5,823 bases of DNA from Spirochaetales bacterium. Lineage in GTDB: Bacteria; Spirochaetota; Spirochaetia; Sphaerochaetales; Sphaerochaetaceae. The stretch is taken from contig JAGABK010000087.1 of assembly GCA_017614625.1 (NCBI GenBank), positions 1 to 5,823 on the forward strand, given 5' to 3'. The notes beneath the pieces are model-generated. The model did not search any database. It had not been told where the DNA came from and saw nothing but the letters and a program-made list of their open reading frames with translations. Position 1 is the first letter of the stretch. Each line of letters opens with the position of its first letter. The position numbers and the translations under genes are program-made. This document shows positions 3,769 through 5,823 of this stretch, piece after piece.

Positions 3769-5823
3769 CCTGGCCTTCTTGGCGGCCGATCGCATCTCGG
3801 GGTCCTCGTACGGGGTGTCGATGACCGGCAGGTTGCGCCTTCTGATTCCGTCCAGCCTGTAGTAGGCGTCGGCGATTGCAGGTGCGGTGGGTATTCCCAC
3901 TATCTCTCCCAGGCCGATGGCTCCGCCGGAGACCTCAAGGCCCGGACGTTCGACGATGATCGGCACTATCTGCGGCATCTCGTCGGCGCGGAAGAGGTTC
4001 AGAGAGGCGAACTGCCTTGTGGGGACGCAGTCCTCGAGGTGGTAGTGCTCGCGCAGGGCGTAGCCCATGCCCATGGCCACTCCGCCTTCGATCTGGCCCT
4101 CGACGTTGGTGGGGTTTATCGCCTTGCCCACGTCGTGGGCGGCGATTATCTTCAGGATCTTGTCCGAGCTCTCGTCCAGGATGCAGACCTGCGTGGCGTA
4201 GCCGTAGGCTATGTGGCTCTTGGGGTTGGGCAGGTCGGACCCGAACGGGTCGGTCTTGGCAAGGTATTCGGCGTAGAACTCATGGCCTTCCAGCTTGTCC
4301 AGGCTGCTGCCCTGCAGGGCCTCTCGCAGCTTCTGTGCCGCACGGCGTGCCGCCTCGCCGGAGATGGTGGTGTGCCTTGAGCCGGACGATGTTCCGCTGT
4401 CCGGGGCTGTTGCGGTGTTGGATTTCTCCTCGACAACCTGGCTTGCGTCCAGGCCGGTGACGTCGCAGACTATCTGCTTGAGGACGGTGCACAGTCCCTG
4501 GCCCATGCAGGAGCCGCCGCAGTGGATGATTACCATGCCGTAGCGGACTTCCAGGCGCACGCGGCCGTAGTCGGGAAGCCCCACGCCCACGCCGGCGTTC
4601 TTCATGGCGCAGGCGATTCCGGCGTACTTGTGCTTTTCGAACTCGTCCCTGACCGCCAGCAGCGTCTCGACGAGGCCTGTGGACTCATCGACGATCTGGC
4701 CGTTTGGAAGGCTCTGCCCGGGTCTGATCGCGTTCCTGTATCTGATCTCCCAGTGCGAGATTCCCACCTCGTCGGCCATGTAGTTCAGAAGGGACTCGAC
4801 GGCGAAGCAGGTCTGCGTGACTCCGAAGCCGCGGAAGGCTCCGGCAGGGGGATTGTTGGTGTACCAGGCGTAGCCGTCCACCTCGAAGTTGCTGAAGCTG
4901 TATGGTCCGGAAGCGTGGGTGCACGCCCTCTGAAGGACCGGGATGCCCAGCGAGGCGTAGGCTCCCGTGTCGGCGACAACCGTGGCCTTGAGGGCCTGTA
5001 TGATTCCGTCGTCGTCGCAGCCCAGGGTGAACTCCATGTCCATGGGGTGGCGCTTGGGATGCACGGCGAGGCTTTCCTCGCGGGTGAGCTTCATCTTGCA
5101 GGGTCGCTTTGTCAGATAGGCAACAAGGGCGCTGAGGTGCTGGACGGTCACGTCCTCCTTGCCTCCGAAGCCGCCTCCGACGTAGCAGTTCTCGACCACG
5201 ACCTTCTCCTCGGGCAGCCCCAGCATGGGGGCCGTCTCGCGTCTTGTGTCGTAGACGCCCTGGTCGGCCGAGTAGATCTTGACGCCTCCGTTCTCCATGG
5301 GGACGGATACGGCGCATTCGGGCTCCAGGAAGGCGTGCTCCGTCCACGGGGTGGAGAAGCGCTCCTTTATGACGTGGGTGCAGGTTTTCAGCGCCTCATC
5401 GGCATCGCCCCGCTTGATATGGGTGTGGCCGAGCAGGTTGCCGCCCTCGTGGATCTTCGGGGCGTCCTCACGCATGGCCTCGTAGGGGTTCCTGACGCAG
5501 GGGAGGACCTCGTAGTCCACCTTCACAAGCCTTGCGGCCTTGCGGGCCTGCTCGTATGTCTCGGCCGCCACCAGGCAGATGACGTCGCCGACGTAGCGGG
5601 TGACCTGTCCCACGGCTATCATGGCGTCCCAGTCGCGCACGAGGTGGCCGACCTTCACGTCGCCCGGGATGTCCTCGGCGGTGAAGATTCCCGCCACTCC
5701 CGGAACGGAGAGGGCCTGGTCGGTGTCGATTGAAAGGACCTTCGCCCTTGGGTGCTCGCTGCGCACGGCCACGGCGAAGAGCATGCCCGGCAGGTAGATG
5801 TCGTCGGGATAGACTGCCTTTCC
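3271..5823 (-). CDS. Xanthine dehydrogenase-family molybdenum hydroxylase fused to a four-[4Fe-4S] ferredoxin module, 5' end missing
   Basis: Likely hydroxylates a purine or related N-heterocycle at the molybdenum-pterin site and passes electrons to its own iron-sulfur tail. 850 residues are visible. The frame stays open to 5823 and reads GKAVYPDDIYLPGM before the first methionine, as in the start of family Mo domains, so the true start lies outside. Numbered from the window edge: EPECA after TEHAFL (about 162-171), GGGFGGKE (216-223), RGFG (331-334), GGSCMGQGL (436-444), SGTSSGSRHT (476-485), AHDVGKAINP (562-571) and GLGE with catalytic-type E640. Positions matching bovine E802, R880, F914 and E1261 are E223, R299, F333 and E640, favouring a purine-type substrate. 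From about 675 follow four CxxCxxCxxxC motifs beginning at C695, C744, C774 and C801, resembling HycB/CooF-like electron carriers. Any upstream [2Fe-2S] or FAD domain or subunit is not visible. It overlaps prfA by four bases. Substrate is inferred, and another azaheterocycle or aldehyde remains possible. Confidence 0.93.
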   Translation of the reverse strand, partial: GKAVYPDDIYLPGMLFAVAVRSEHPRAKVLSIDTDQALSVPGVAGIFTAEDIPGDVKVGHLVRDWDAMIAVGQVTRYVGDVICLVAAETYEQARKAARLVKVDYEVLPCVRNPYEAMREDAPKIHEGGNLLGHTHIKRGDADEALKTCTHVIKERFSTPWTEHAFLEPECAVSVPMENGGVKIYSADQGVYDTRRETAPMLGLPEEKVVVENCYVGGGFGGKEDVTVQHLSALVAYLTKRPCKMKLTREESLAVHPKRHPMDMEFTLGCDDDGIIQALKATVVADTGAYASLGIPVLQRACTHASGPYSFSNFEVDGYAWYTNNPPAGAFRGFGVTQTCFAVESLLNYMADEVGISHWEIRYRNAIRPGQSLPNGQIVDESTGLVETLLAVRDEFEKHKYAGIACAMKNAGVGVGLPDYGRVRLEVRYGMVIIHCGGSCMGQGLCTVLKQIVCDVTGLDASQVVEEKSNTATAPDSGTSSGSRHTTISGEAARRAAQKLREALQGSSLDKLEGHEFYAEYLAKTDPFGSDLPNPKSHIAYGYATQVCILDESSDKILKIIAAHDVGKAINPTNVEGQIEGGVAMGMGYALREHYHLEDCVPTRQFASLNLFRADEMPQIVPIIVERPGLEVSGGAIGLGEIVGIPTAPAIADAYYRLDGIRRRNLPVIDTPYEDPEMRSAAKKARMLVVNKDARCIGCLECVRACAMSYFRSIRSSLAFIRVTERMGTGNKSDIKGTISRPAVCIQCGKCAKVCPIGAIRQNRYGVYIVDIRMCINCGKCREACPFGVIVEDTDINASKKCLACGECVKACPMGVLGLYVPPKQELEQAGYTAFRPIPEKQKERQTEEGR
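3278..3285 (-). promoter_or_regulatory. Ribosome binding site of prfA inside the hydroxylase gene
   Basis: GAGGAAGG on the minus strand lies three bases before the ATG at 3274, with its GAGGA core at about the usual spacing. It sits within the last codons of the upstream hydroxylase and, with the ATGA overlap, supports reinitiation or coupled translation. Confidence 0.7.

Noticed and set aside
4522..5733. Long 403-codon open frame on the plus strand
   Set aside because: It lies entirely antisense to the hydroxylase, whose motifs and cysteine pattern are unmistakable. Its translation is rich in V, G, D and H with no recognisable domain, as expected for the complement of GC-rich coding DNA.
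5782..5784. ATG at 5784 as the start of the hydroxylase
   Set aside because: The frame remains open to the window edge and the upstream residues GKAVYPDDIYLPG match the usual beginning of the Mo-domain fold, so this methionine is internal.
5789..5798. Further AGGTAGA copy near 5792
   Set aside because: A single heptamer inside the hydroxylase coding sequence with none of the partner boxes; expected by chance and by the encoded IYLP residues.

Overview
All genes in this window lie on the minus strand, so the biological reading order runs from position 5823 down to 1. The content is clearly bacterial: a class I release factor (RF1), its methyltransferase PrmC and a long Rel/SpoT-type alarmone enzyme. 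The large molybdenum hydroxylase with a 16-cysteine iron-sulfur tail points to an anaerobe that oxidises purines or similar N-heterocycles. The sequence style (GC-rich, AAG/GGC/CTC-rich codons) and the wording of the RF1 GGQ loop recall spirochaetes or other gut/rumen anaerobes. That taxonomic guess is weak and rests on memory, not on a search.

Layout in reading order: (1) 5823-3271, a molybdopterin hydroxylase of the xanthine dehydrogenase family, 5'-truncated by the window edge and fused at its C terminus to a ferredoxin module with four CxxCxxCxxxC motifs. (2) 3274-2210, prfA (RF1), whose ATG overlaps the hydroxylase stop in an ATGA. (3) 2213-1350, prmC, whose GTG overlaps the prfA stop in a GTGA. 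(4) 1349-1222, an AT-rich intergenic stretch with four AGGTAGA heptamers in a precisely symmetric arrangement, which can also be read as a weak terminator. (5) 1221-394, a 275-residue protein of a gut-bacterial family with a PD-(D/E)XK-nuclease-like C-terminal domain. (6) 346-1, the N-terminal HD hydrolase domain of a Rel/SpoT protein, 3'-truncated by the window edge.

The first three genes look like one translationally coupled operon, in which a catabolic redox enzyme feeds directly into RF1 and the enzyme that methylates the RF1 GGQ glutamine. PrmC acting on PrfA is a well established partnership; the coupling to the hydroxylase is less expected. The nuclease-like gene is slightly more AT-rich, has its own repeat-containing upstream region and sits between housekeeping genes, which suggests a separately regulated accessory insertion. 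The best candidates for something not routinely described are the hydroxylase-polyferredoxin fusion and the symmetric repeat array in front of the nuclease-like gene.
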